Origin: Streptomyces sp. 1222.5
GTDB taxonomy: Bacteria; Actinomycetota; Actinomycetes; Streptomycetales; Streptomycetaceae
Length of the DNA: 64,000 nt
Reading direction: 5' to 3'
Assembly: GCF_900105245.1 (NCBI RefSeq)
Contig: NZ_FNSZ01000001.1
Span: forward strand, 7,872,001-7,936,000
The translations under genes were made by a program, and so were the position numbers. Below the pieces are notes generated by a model. The model saw only the letters and a list, made by a program, of their open reading frames with translations, was not told the origin of the DNA and did no database searches. Positions 49,854-57,520 of the stretch are shown here, in pieces. How positions within the stretch are numbered: the stretch's first letter is position 1; each line of letters begins with the position of its first letter.

Positions 49854-50750
49854 GTGACCGACCTGGTCGTCCGCACGCTCGACGAGAGCAGTGCCCACCT
49901 GTTCGACACCATGCCCGACCCGCTGGCCTTCCGTGAGAAGCACCGGCGGACCCGCTACCGCGCCGACTGGCGCCGCATCGCCGTCCGCGGGGGCCGCACC
50001 GTGGCCCGCGCCGCCTGGTGGGGCCGGCCCGAGGACACCGAACCGCTGCTGATCAACTGGTTCGACGTCGCCGAGGGCGAGGAGGACGCAGGGGCCGAGC
50101 TCCTGCGGACCGCGCCCTGGCACCCCGACGAGATGGATCTCGACCTGCCCGCCGGCTGGCGGGACGACCCGCTGCTGCGGGCCGCCGTGGACACCCGCAC
50201 CAGCGCCGCCCGCAAGGGCGGCTACGCACCGCTGGTGGAGCGCTTCCTCTACCGCTGGACGCCGGAGCGGGGGCTGCCCGAGCGCCCCGGACGCCTGGTC
50301 TTCGGCGGGGAGCCGGACGACACCGTCTTCCTCGACCTGCTGCGCCGCATCCACTCCGAGACCCTGGACGCGCACGCCCTGCGTGCCATCGCCGAGGGCG
50401 GGGTGGACCAGGCCGCGCGGGAGGAACTCGACGTCTTCCACTGGATGCCCTCACCGCGCGACTGGTGGCAGATCGCCCGCACACCCGGCGGCGAGCCGGT
50501 CGGTGTCCACATCCCCGCCCGCAACCCCTCCGGGCCGTGCGTCGGCTTCATCGGCGTCGTACCCGAACAGCGCGGCCACGGCTACGCCTACGACCTGCTC
50601 GCCGAGTGCACCCACTTCCTGACCGGACACGGCGCCGAGTTCATCGCCGCCGCCACCGACCAGGGCAACCTCCCCATGGCCGCGCACTTCACCAGGGCCG
50701 GCTACCCGGTCGTACGGGAGCGCGTCAACTTCTGGGCCGAGCGCGGCTGA
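49854..50750 (+). CDS. GNAT-family N-acetyltransferase
   Basis: A 298-aa protein whose C-terminal half has the GNAT acetyl-CoA site GVVPEQRGHGYAYDLLAECT, the V-x-x-x-x-R-G-x-G-x-A motif, then TDQGNLPMAAHFTRAGYPVV. The N-terminal half (about 1-140) may be a degenerate second GNAT domain, making it a tandem-type protein. The GTG follows CCCGGAGGA. Substrate unknown; this type often modifies small amines. It ends before a strong hairpin and converges with the oxidoreductase gene. Confidence 0.83.
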   Translation: MTDLVVRTLDESSAHLFDTMPDPLAFREKHRRTRYRADWRRIAVRGGRTVARAAWWGRPEDTEPLLINWFDVAEGEEDAGAELLRTAPWHPDEMDLDLPAGWRDDPLLRAAVDTRTSAARKGGYAPLVERFLYRWTPERGLPERPGRLVFGGEPDDTVFLDLLRRIHSETLDAHALRAIAEGGVDQAAREELDVFHWMPSPRDWWQIARTPGGEPVGVHIPARNPSGPCVGFIGVVPEQRGHGYAYDLLAECTHFLTGHGAEFIAAATDQGNLPMAAHFTRAGYPVVRERVNFWAERG

Positions 50751-50758
50751 CGGACCGG

Positions 50759-50784
50759 GGTGCCGGGGCCCGTGCCCCGGCACC
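50759..50784. terminator. Strong bidirectional hairpin
   Basis: GGTGCCGGGGC and GCCCCGGCACC form a perfect 11-bp stem with a 4-nt loop between the convergent GNAT and oxidoreductase genes. It marks the left border of the graspetide side of the right region. Confidence 0.8.
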
Positions 50785-50816
50785 GCACGGCGGGGAGGTA
50801 CGGCGGGCGCACCGGC

Positions 50817-51704
50817 CTAGTCGGCACCCTCGGCCAGCCGGGCCTCCGCCGCCGACAGGATCTCGGTGACGCGGAGGCCGAACGAGGCGTCACAGGCGTG
50901 CGGACGTCCCGTGCGCGCGGCCGTCACCAGCGCGTCCGCGGCCCGCGACAGCGCGGGGACCGCACCCTCGGAGCTGCCCGGCATGACCGACACCCCCGCC
51001 TCCCCCCGCAGCTCCACATCGGCACCGGCTGCGGCGGGCGGCGCCGTCAGGCTCAGCGTCAGGGTGCTCGACGCACCCGTGGCATGGTCGAGCACGAGGT
51101 GCACGGTGTCCGCGGGGCCGTGCACCGCCGCCACGACCTGGCGTACGTCCCCGAGGACGGGGAGCAGCACGGACAGGGCGTGCGGGCCGACGTCCCACAG
51201 CGCGCCCTTCTCCCGCCGCCAGGGCGAGGCGGCGAACGGGCTGTCGGTCGTGAACACCGCTCCGAGCCACTGGTCCCGCGCCGTGAACCAGCCCGCCTCG
51301 GCGGCCTGTTCGTCTATCCAGGCCTCCGGCTCCTTCTGGAAGCGAGCGGTGAAGAACACCACCGACGCCACACCGGCCCGCTCCGCCGCCTCCGCCACCT
51401 CCCGGGCCCCGGCCACGGACAGCGCCAGCGGCTTGTCCAGCAGCAGATGCCGGCCGGCCCGTGCCGCGCGCACCGCCAACTCCGGCTGCACGGACGGCGG
51501 CAGAGCGACCGCCACCGCGTCCACGTCGGCCAGCAGGGCGTCCACGTCGGCATAGGCGGCGACGTCGTACTGCTCCGCGAGCTCGGTGGCCGCCTCCGGC
51601 CGGCGCCCCCACACTCCCGCGAACTCCAGGCCGGTGTGCCCGGCCAGGGCGGGGGCGTACGCCGCCCGGGCCCACGGGCCCGTGCCCAGCAGTCCGATGC
51701 GCAT
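50817..51704 (-). CDS. Gfo/Idh/MocA-family NAD(P)-dependent oxidoreductase
   Basis: A 295-aa protein with the N-terminal Rossmann motif IGLLGTGPWARAAY and the LLDKPLALSVAGAREVAE signature (E/D-K-P) of the family. The C-terminal domain is the shorter form. Members oxidise sugars, inositols or reduce biliverdin-like compounds. It starts 35 bp after the graspetide maturase stop on the same strand, so it may be co-transcribed and could modify the peptide or a sugar, but this is a guess. AGAGGATCAC precedes the ATG. Confidence 0.85.
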   Translation of the reverse strand: MRIGLLGTGPWARAAYAPALAGHTGLEFAGVWGRRPEAATELAEQYDVAAYADVDALLADVDAVAVALPPSVQPELAVRAARAGRHLLLDKPLALSVAGAREVAEAAERAGVASVVFFTARFQKEPEAWIDEQAAEAGWFTARDQWLGAVFTTDSPFAASPWRREKGALWDVGPHALSVLLPVLGDVRQVVAAVHGPADTVHLVLDHATGASSTLTLSLTAPPAAAGADVELRGEAGVSVMPGSSEGAVPALSRAADALVTAARTGRPHACDASFGLRVTEILSAAEARLAEGAD

Positions 51705-51739
51705 GTCGTGATCCTCTCTCCGAACCGTTCCCAGCACCC

Positions 51740-52723
51740 TCAAGATGCTGTGCTCCGCTCGCCGTCCGCACACGTGCGGCCCGCGTCCTCCTGACCGGCC
51801 AGCCACTCGGCGATGGTGGCGGCGATCGGCTGTCCGGTGTCCATCTCGACGAAACCGAACTGGCCGGACTGGTTGCACTCCAGGAACCACCAGATCCCGT
51901 CGGCGTCCTCGACGAAGTCGAAGGCCCCGTAGGCCAGTTCGGCCTCCCTCAGATAGCGCAGTACGCCCTCCGCCACACGTGGGGGCACGTCCACGGGCAG
52001 CCAGGGGGAGACCGACGGCGCGAAGCGGACGTCCACGTCGTCGGGATGGGCGTCCGGGTCGGTCGGCTTGCGCGCGGCGAGCAGCGTGCCGCCCACGGCC
52101 GTGAGCCGGACGTCCGCCCGTTTGGGAACCCGCCGCTGGAGCAGCGTCGGGCCGTAGGCGACCGCCGTGAAGTCGGCGTCCGGCGCGACCCGGCTGGTGG
52201 GCACCGCACGCGGCGGCTCCTGCGGATGGGCGCCGGAGACGGGCTTGACCACCAGGTCCGGGAACCGCTCCGCGAACTCCCGCGCGGCCTGCGGGAACGT
52301 CGTGATCAGGGTGGCCGGCACGGCGAGGTTGCTGCGCTGGGCGAGATGCAGTTGCCAGGGCTTGTGGCGGGCGCGGCGGGCGGCGTCCGGATGGTTCATC
52401 CAGCGCGCCCCGGTGGCGCGCAGCATGCCGTACAGCGCCTGCGACGACTCCTCCGTCAGCCAGGCGGACGGCTGGGGCGCGCGGGCGGCCGCGTCACCGG
52501 GCCTGCGCACCCAGACGGAGCGCAGGCCGTTCATGCTCACCAGGCGCCCGCCCACGGACAGATGCCCACGGCAGGCGCCCCGCACGTACTCGCCCGACAG
52601 CGCGACCCCGTTGGTGAGATCGGCGGGGTCGAGCCGGACGACGGGCACGCCCGCCTCGCCCAGCCGGAGGACCACCATGTCCGCCGTCACGTCCTCTTCA
52701 CTGGTCAGGATGAGCACGGTCAT
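51740..52723 (-). CDS. tgmB: Graspetide ATP-grasp ligase (SAV_5884-type peptide maturase)
   Basis: A 327-aa ATP-grasp enzyme. The N-terminus MTVLILTSEEDVTADMVVLR is the pre-ATP-grasp domain of the MvdC/MvdD group. The ATP-grasp domain has LVVKPVSGAHPQ, LLQRRVPKRADVRLTAVGG and the metal-binding end WWFLECNQSGQFGFVE. Such ligases form ester or amide links between Ser/Thr/Lys and Asp/Glu side chains of a precursor peptide. Here the precursor gene lies directly upstream, 17 bp away. The ATG at 52723 was chosen at the family's usual start; the longer frame to 53053 is not coding. Confidence 0.9.
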   Translation of the reverse strand: MTVLILTSEEDVTADMVVLRLGEAGVPVVRLDPADLTNGVALSGEYVRGACRGHLSVGGRLVSMNGLRSVWVRRPGDAAARAPQPSAWLTEESSQALYGMLRATGARWMNHPDAARRARHKPWQLHLAQRSNLAVPATLITTFPQAAREFAERFPDLVVKPVSGAHPQEPPRAVPTSRVAPDADFTAVAYGPTLLQRRVPKRADVRLTAVGGTLLAARKPTDPDAHPDDVDVRFAPSVSPWLPVDVPPRVAEGVLRYLREAELAYGAFDFVEDADGIWWFLECNQSGQFGFVEMDTGQPIAATIAEWLAGQEDAGRTCADGERSTAS

Positions 52724-52740
52724 CTTCCAGGGCCCGCGGT

Positions 52741-52932
52741 TCAGTCGTCGAAGTGCGTCTTGGAACCGGCGGTCGACGTCGTGGTTCCGAGAGCTCTCAG
52801 CGTGGCGTGGTCGGTGGCGGCTATCCGACCGTCCGGGAGGACGTTCAACTGCAGTCCGGAGTCGTACGCATACGGAGTGGTGACGTCCAACTCCACAGCG
52901 GGCCGCGCGTAGTTGAGCGTGAACGGTTGCAT
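52741..52932 (-). CDS. tgmA: Graspetide precursor peptide (ATP-grasp-modified RiPP)
   Basis: A 63-aa peptide with the conserved leader MQPFTLNYARPAVELDVTTP, then PYAYDSGLQLNVLPDGRIAA and a Thr/Ser-rich tail GTTTSTAGSKTHFDD. The tail supplies Thr, Ser and Lys as donors and Asp-Asp as acceptors, as expected for ester or amide crosslinks. This matches the actinobacterial family found with SAV_5884-type ligases. GGGAGAGAAC precedes the ATG, and a TATAAG element lies about 40 bp upstream on the minus strand. No methyltransferase gene of the kind found in related clusters is beside it, so the product should be the plain crosslinked peptide. Confidence 0.92.
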   Translation of the reverse strand: MQPFTLNYARPAVELDVTTPYAYDSGLQLNVLPDGRIAATDHATLRALGTTTSTAGSKTHFDD

Positions 52933-53175
52933 GTTCTCTCCCTGATTCGGCTTTCACGTCCTTATACGATTCGAACGGGTGATTGGTTTCCTTACGCTGC
53001 GTGATCGCCGCCCCGGAGGCGGCCCGGCAAGGGTCCCGCAAGCAAGGAGACAACGGAACGTCGGCCGGTTGCGACGGCGCCCGGCGGGCGCGCGACGGTG
53101 CATGGCCGACGGGTCGTTGGTGACGGAGTGTTGTATGTCACAGTCGGTGAGGCGGTGGCCCCTGCGCCCCGCGGG

Positions 53176-54042
53176 TCACCTCGCGAGCGCGTCCCGGGCG
53201 GCCTCCAGGGCCTGTTCCGCGTATCCGCGCCCGAACAGCACCGCGTGCACCAGCAGCGGGAAGAGCTGGTGCACACCGACCCGCTCCCGCCAGCCCTCGG
53301 CCGGTGGCGCCGCCTCCTCGTAGCCGGCGAGCACCCGCTCGAGGTGGGGACAGCCGAACAGCCGGAGCATGGCCAGGTCGGTCTCCCGGTGCCCGCCGTG
53401 CGCGGCCGGGTCGATGAGCCGGACCGATCCGTCCGCGCCCCACAGCACGTTCCCGTTCCACAGGTCGCCGTGCAGCCGGGCGGGCGGTTCGGCGGGCCCC
53501 GCCAGGTCCGGCAGCCGCTCGCAGAGCCGCTCGAACACCGTCGCCTCGGCCGGACGCAGGGTGCCGCGGTCGACCGCGCCGCGCACGTACGGCAGGACCC
53601 GGTGCTCGGCGTACCAGGCCGGCCAGTCCGTCCCCGGCACATTGCGCATGGGGGCGAGGCCGATGTAGGCGTCCTCCGGGCCGCCGGGCGGGGGCATCCC
53701 GAAACGGGCCGCGCCGGCCGCGTGCAGGGCGGCCAACGCCTGGCCGAAACACATCGCCGCTTCGGGATCGGCGGGCCCCGTGGGCACCCGCTCGGTCACC
53801 ATCCAGCGCTCGTCGTGACCGAGTACCGCGGGCACCCCGACCGCATCCGCGGCGGCCAGCCAGCGCAGCCCGGCCACCTCGGCGCGAACGGCCCCGGGCG
53901 CGTCGCCGCGCTTGACCATCACCGGAGTCCCGCCCTCCAGCGTCACTTCGGCGGGCGATCCGGGCGCCGTCCCGCCGGCGACCACCGGGCGGCCGGTGAG
54001 CCGGGCCGCCGCCTCTCCTGGTCCCTCGTACCCCTGGGTCAC
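53176..54042 (-). CDS. Fructosamine-3-kinase-like protein
   Basis: A 288-aa protein kinase-fold enzyme of the fructosamine kinase/aminoglycoside phosphotransferase group. It shows the Brenner-type motif RLHGDLWNGNVLWGADGSVR (catalytic Asp in HGD) and LIDPAAHGGHRETDLAMLR (metal-binding DPA), and PVMVKRGDAPGAVRAEV for ATP binding. These enzymes phosphorylate ketosamines on glycated proteins so that they break down. It sits between the graspetide and CDPS genes but is probably a housekeeping bystander. The GTG at 54042 is taken; a second GTG at 54069 would add nine residues. Confidence 0.85.
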   Translation of the reverse strand: MTQGYEGPGEAAARLTGRPVVAGGTAPGSPAEVTLEGGTPVMVKRGDAPGAVRAEVAGLRWLAAADAVGVPAVLGHDERWMVTERVPTGPADPEAAMCFGQALAALHAAGAARFGMPPPGGPEDAYIGLAPMRNVPGTDWPAWYAEHRVLPYVRGAVDRGTLRPAEATVFERLCERLPDLAGPAEPPARLHGDLWNGNVLWGADGSVRLIDPAAHGGHRETDLAMLRLFGCPHLERVLAGYEEAAPPAEGWRERVGVHQLFPLLVHAVLFGRGYAEQALEAARDALAR

Positions 54043-54230
54043 GGCCCCAGAGTACGGCCCCGAAGTCACGCCCCGCGCCCGGCACTTGGACCATTACTAC
54101 GACTGTTTCCAGCCAAACCCCGGCAGTAACTACCCGTGCTGATCCCGTACGGCTAGCGTGAGTGCGCCGCGACGCCACACCAGGGGCACCGGGCCCCGCA
54201 GGGACTTGCGCGCGGCGGAGGATCTTCCCC
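54043..54230. promoter_or_regulatory. Divergent promoter region, fructosamine kinase / CDPS-P450
   Basis: This 188-bp gap contains an AT-rich stretch with TACGGCTAGCGT near 54147-54158, a plausible -10 region for the CDPS transcript about 73 bp upstream of its GTG. No clear palindrome was seen. Confidence 0.35.
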
Positions 54231-54941
54231 GTGACCACAGCATCCGTGCTGATGGCCGACGTATTCGAAGTCCAGCCCTTCACCTCTCACTGCGAGATCA
54301 TCCTCGATGAGGGTGCGCACGCCGTGATCGGTGTGTCCCCGGGCAACAGTTACTTCTCGGCCCGGCGCCTGCACGATCTCGCCGGCTGGGGACTGGACCG
54401 CTTCGAGAAGGTCGACTTCGTCTACACCGACCTGTACGTGGCCGAGATGTACGAGGCCTCCGGCTATCCACCCGACGAGGCCCGCCGCAAGGCGGTGAAG
54501 AACCTGCGCGGCGTACGCGCCAAGGTGCGCGAGGCGGTGTCGGCGGCCGACCCCGAGGGGCTGCGACTGGACTGGCATGCGATGTCGGAGTTCCGCACCA
54601 ACCCCGCCTACCAGGAGATCCACCGGCAGCTGACGGCGCGACTGGCCTCCGACGGAGCCTTCCGGGCCGTCTGCGACGCCCTGGTGAATCGTTTCCTCGC
54701 CGCGCGTGGCGAGGAGCCGACCGAACGCCTGCGGGCCGTGTGCCTGGAGTACGTGTGCGCGGAGGCGCCGCTGTTCCTGGACACCCCGGCCATCCTCGAC
54801 GTGCCCTCCTCGCTCAACTGCTACCACCAGCTGCTGCCGATGGCCGAGCTCCTGTACTCCCGCGGGGCCGGCCTGCGCGCCTCCCGCAACCAGGGCCACG
54901 CCGTCGTCACCCCCGCCGTCCTGGAAGGAGCCGCGGCATGA
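54231..54941 (+). CDS. Cyclodipeptide synthase, Rv2275-like (cyclo-Tyr-Tyr type)
   Basis: A 236-aa tRNA-dependent cyclodipeptide synthase. The nucleophile is Ser36 in VIGVSPGNSYFS (Ser37 in AlbC). Tyr174 and Glu178 are in EYVCAEAPLF, and Tyr198-His199 in NCYHQLLP place it in the NYH subfamily with Asn39. By memory of the sequences it resembles M. tuberculosis Rv2275 more than AlbC: VRPFT-like opening, EARRKAVKNLRGVRAK and RASRNQGHAVVTP at the end are shared. Rv2275 uses two Tyr-tRNAs to make cyclo(Tyr-Tyr). The GTG at 54231 has GGAGGATC upstream. It is coupled by a 4-bp overlap to a CYP121-like P450. Confidence 0.93.
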   Translation: MTTASVLMADVFEVQPFTSHCEIILDEGAHAVIGVSPGNSYFSARRLHDLAGWGLDRFEKVDFVYTDLYVAEMYEASGYPPDEARRKAVKNLRGVRAKVREAVSAADPEGLRLDWHAMSEFRTNPAYQEIHRQLTARLASDGAFRAVCDALVNRFLAARGEEPTERLRAVCLEYVCAEAPLFLDTPAILDVPSSLNCYHQLLPMAELLYSRGAGLRASRNQGHAVVTPAVLEGAAA

Positions 54942-56149
54942 CCGCCGCCCCCGGCGTCCGCGCCGACCACCCGCCCCTGCTCGACTTCCCCTTCTCCTGG
55001 GACGGCACCCGTGTGCCCGCCGAGGTGGAGGAGCTGCGCGCCACCGCCCCCGTACGGCGGGTGCGGACCATCGCCGGCGACGAGGCCTGGCTCGTGTCGT
55101 CGTACGAGCTGTGCCACCAGGTCCTCAAGGACGACCGCTTCTCCCTCAAGGACACCTCCGCGCCCGGGGTGCCGCGGCAGTACGCGCTCACCATCCCGCC
55201 CGAGGTCGTGAACAACATGGGCAACATCACCGGGGCCGGGCTGCGGCGCGCGGTGATGAAGGCGCTCAACCCGAAGGCGCCCGGCCTGGTGGAGTGGCTG
55301 CGCGGCGAGGCGCACCGACTGGTCGACACCCTGGTCGCCGCCGGGCCGACGGCCGATCTGCGCGCGGGGTTCTGCGAGCCGTACTCGGCGGGGATGCACT
55401 GCCTCCTCCTCGGCATCCCGCAGGGCGAGGCCCCGGCCTTCCTGCGCAGCCTCGACATCGCCTTCATGAACTCCGCGTGCCCGGTCACCGGCGCCCGGAT
55501 CAACTGGGACCGGGACATCGCCCGGATGACGGCCCTGCTCGACGACCCGTCCACACATGGTCTGATGGGCGAACTGGCCGCCCTGCGCCACGACCCCGAC
55601 TACGCGCACCTGTCCGACGAGATGCTGGCCACCGTCGGCGTCACCCTGTTCGGCGCCGGTGTCGTCTCCACCTCGGGCTTCCTCGCCATGGCCCTGGTGT
55701 ACCTGCTCACCCACCCCATCGCCCGGGACCTCCTGCGGGACCGCCCCGACCTGATCGGCCCGGGCGTGGAGGAGCTGCTGCGCGTCAACCTCTCCATCGG
55801 CGACGCGCTGCCCCGCCTCGCCGTGGAGGACACGAGGCTCGGGGACGTCGAGGTGAAGCGGGGCGAACTCGTCCTGGTCCTCGTCGAGGGCGCCAACCTC
55901 GACCCGGCGAAGTTCCCCGACCCGCACCGCTTCGACCTGCACCGTGACAACACCGCCGACCACCTCGCCTTCGGCGGCGGAGCCCACTACTGTCCCGCGA
56001 CCGGGCTCGGCCGCACCCACGCCCGCATCGCCCTGGAGGTCCTCCTCGAGCGGCTGCCCGACCTCGCGCTCGCCGTGCCGTCCGGACAGCTCGTCTGGCG
56101 CACCGGCTTCATGAAGCGCATCCCCGAGCGGCTGCCGGTGACCTGGTAA
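54938..56149 (+). CDS. CYP121-like cytochrome P450 (mycocyclosin synthase homologue)
   Basis: A 403-aa P450 whose sequence follows M. tuberculosis CYP121 closely, from memory: AWLVSSYELCHQVLKDDRFS, PPEVVNNMGNITGAGLRRAV, INWDRDIARM, TLFGAGVVSTSGF and the end IPERLPVTW. Conserved pocket residues are seen: the Thr and Asn of LTIPPEVVNN, Phe in IAFMNS, Trp in INWDRD and Ser in GVVST (Ser237 in CYP121). The axial haem ligand is Cys352 in GGAHYCPA. CYP121 joins the two tyrosyl rings of cyclo(Tyr-Tyr) to give mycocyclosin. Met392 and Lys393 replace the CYP121 Gln385-Arg386 pair, so chemistry or substrate may differ. Coupled by a 4-bp overlap to the CDPS gene. Confidence 0.92.
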   Translation: MTAAPGVRADHPPLLDFPFSWDGTRVPAEVEELRATAPVRRVRTIAGDEAWLVSSYELCHQVLKDDRFSLKDTSAPGVPRQYALTIPPEVVNNMGNITGAGLRRAVMKALNPKAPGLVEWLRGEAHRLVDTLVAAGPTADLRAGFCEPYSAGMHCLLLGIPQGEAPAFLRSLDIAFMNSACPVTGARINWDRDIARMTALLDDPSTHGLMGELAALRHDPDYAHLSDEMLATVGVTLFGAGVVSTSGFLAMALVYLLTHPIARDLLRDRPDLIGPGVEELLRVNLSIGDALPRLAVEDTRLGDVEVKRGELVLVLVEGANLDPAKFPDPHRFDLHRDNTADHLAFGGGAHYCPATGLGRTHARIALEVLLERLPDLALAVPSGQLVWRTGFMKRIPERLPVTW

Positions 56150-56224
56150 CCCGCGAGGCCCTGCCTCCCTACGGCGTCCCCGGCCCGGCACCCCGGGCGG
56201 GGCCGCCGACGGCGCAGCCGGCCG

Positions 56225-57103
56225 TCAGCGCCGGGCGGCGTCCGACCTCCGGGTCAGGCCCACGGGGTTGCCGGCCGGCAGCAGTCCCGCGCCCTCGACC
56301 GCACGGGCCAGGGGCTCCAGCAGAGCGGCGAGGCGTGCGGTGCGGTCGGCCCCGAGCCCGGTCCACGGGCCTTCGGCCGCCGCGTCGGTCAGCGCCTCCA
56401 CCTCCGCGCGCAGGGCGGCCCCGGCCGCGGTGAGCGTGCCGTCCGCCGCGAGCCGACCCCGGTCCCGCTGCCGTGCCTCGGCAGCCGCCCAGTCGGCCTG
56501 CTCCCACTTCCGCGTCTCGCGCAGGAACGGCCCGTCGGACTCGCCGGCCGCCGCCTTGAGCACCATGGCGTCGACAGGGCCGAGCCCCCGGCTCACCAGT
56601 GCCGCGACATGCCCGTCCCCCCGGTGCTCGCGCAGGGTGGTGACGGCCTGCCACAGCCGGGCGGTGACCCGGTCCGGGCGTTCCAGCGCCTGATTGGCCG
56701 CGGCCAGCACCCTGCCGGCGGTGTCCGCTCCGGCCGCGGCCTCCCACGCCAGGTCCGCCGCCTCGGCGAACTCCGGAGAGCCGACGGCCGCCGGCCCGAA
56801 CAGGCCGGTCATCGCCGCGTCCATGGCCTCCCACCGGGCCGCCAGCACGTCCGCCGGAGCCGCGTACCCCCAGGCGTCCGGCAGCGCCCGTGCCACGCGG
56901 GCGGGGTGGAAGACGTAGAAGCAGCTGGTCACCACGGACGGGGGAGTCGTGCCGAGCGGCGCGGCGCGCAGGGCGAAGTAGCCCATCCAGTACCCGCGCA
57001 TCCCGAGCGCGTCCGCCGCCCGGCGTGCCTCCGGTGCGAAGTACACGAGATCGTGCACCGGCTCGTAGCGCTCCCACAGGGCCCGCGCCCCCGCGTCCGC
57101 CAC
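56225..57103 (-). CDS. SCO6745-family helix-turn-helix protein
   Basis: A 292-aa protein with the family opening LWERYEPVHDLVYFAPEARR, TSCFYVFHPARVARALPDAW and the C-terminal DADRTARLAALLEPLA-like segment. Homologues are widespread in actinobacteria and adopt a winged-helix fold, but their role is poorly known. The GTG at 57103 has GGTGGGAGGAAGCG upstream. A perfect palindrome about 52-71 bp upstream suggests it is autoregulated or controlled by a TetR/MarR-type repressor. It converges with the P450 gene and is not obviously part of the CDPS pathway. Confidence 0.75.
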   Translation of the reverse strand: MADAGARALWERYEPVHDLVYFAPEARRAADALGMRGYWMGYFALRAAPLGTTPPSVVTSCFYVFHPARVARALPDAWGYAAPADVLAARWEAMDAAMTGLFGPAAVGSPEFAEAADLAWEAAAGADTAGRVLAAANQALERPDRVTARLWQAVTTLREHRGDGHVAALVSRGLGPVDAMVLKAAAGESDGPFLRETRKWEQADWAAAEARQRDRGRLAADGTLTAAGAALRAEVEALTDAAAEGPWTGLGADRTARLAALLEPLARAVEGAGLLPAGNPVGLTRRSDAARR

Positions 57104-57154
57104 CGCTTCCTCCCACCGCGTCGTCGCCCTGCCGTGCTGTCGGCACCAGCCTGC

Positions 57155-57174
57155 GTTATGACGACCGTCATAAC
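57155..57174. promoter_or_regulatory. Perfect palindrome upstream of the SCO6745-family gene
   Basis: GTTATGACGACCGTCATAAC has perfect 9-bp arms around AC. It is AT-richer than its surroundings and sits where the -35 and -10 of the minus-strand promoter are expected, so a repressor bound here would block transcription. Confidence 0.75.
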
Positions 57175-57520
57175 AAGGGGGTGCGCCCACCGGCGGCCAA
57201 TTGCGTTGCCGGACCGACGGTTTGGCCGTAGGACCGCCCCGGACCCGGCCCGGCCCGCCCCCCCGCGGGAAGGAGGGGCGGTGGCGGGCTCCGCGGCGCT
57301 CGGGCCCGCCGGGCGGTGGGCCGGCAGGCGCGCCGGACGATTGGCCCGGACGGGGGCCCCGGGGGGCCGGCCGCTGGGTCAGACGGGTGGTGCGGTGCCC
57401 CCGGCTGGGCGGCTCGGATGGTGCGAGTGGATGGCCTCGCTGACGGTGGTTCATGTCGAGGCCGGGTCCATCCAGCTGATGAGGTATCCGCTGGCCCGGT
57501 CACGTCGGAAGGACATCACT
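57175..57520. other. Gap without recognised gene
   Basis: A GC-rich 346-bp stretch with no supported gene. It should contain the promoter of the collagen-like protein gene; TCGGAAGGAC before 57521 is its ribosome site. A short frame from 57431 (GTGGATGGCC...) is not convincing. Confidence 0.4.

Noticed and set aside
53176..54042. Kinase acting in the graspetide or CDPS pathway
   Set aside because: The sequence is a plain fructosamine kinase-like enzyme, widespread outside such clusters, and it is transcribed away from the CDPS gene.
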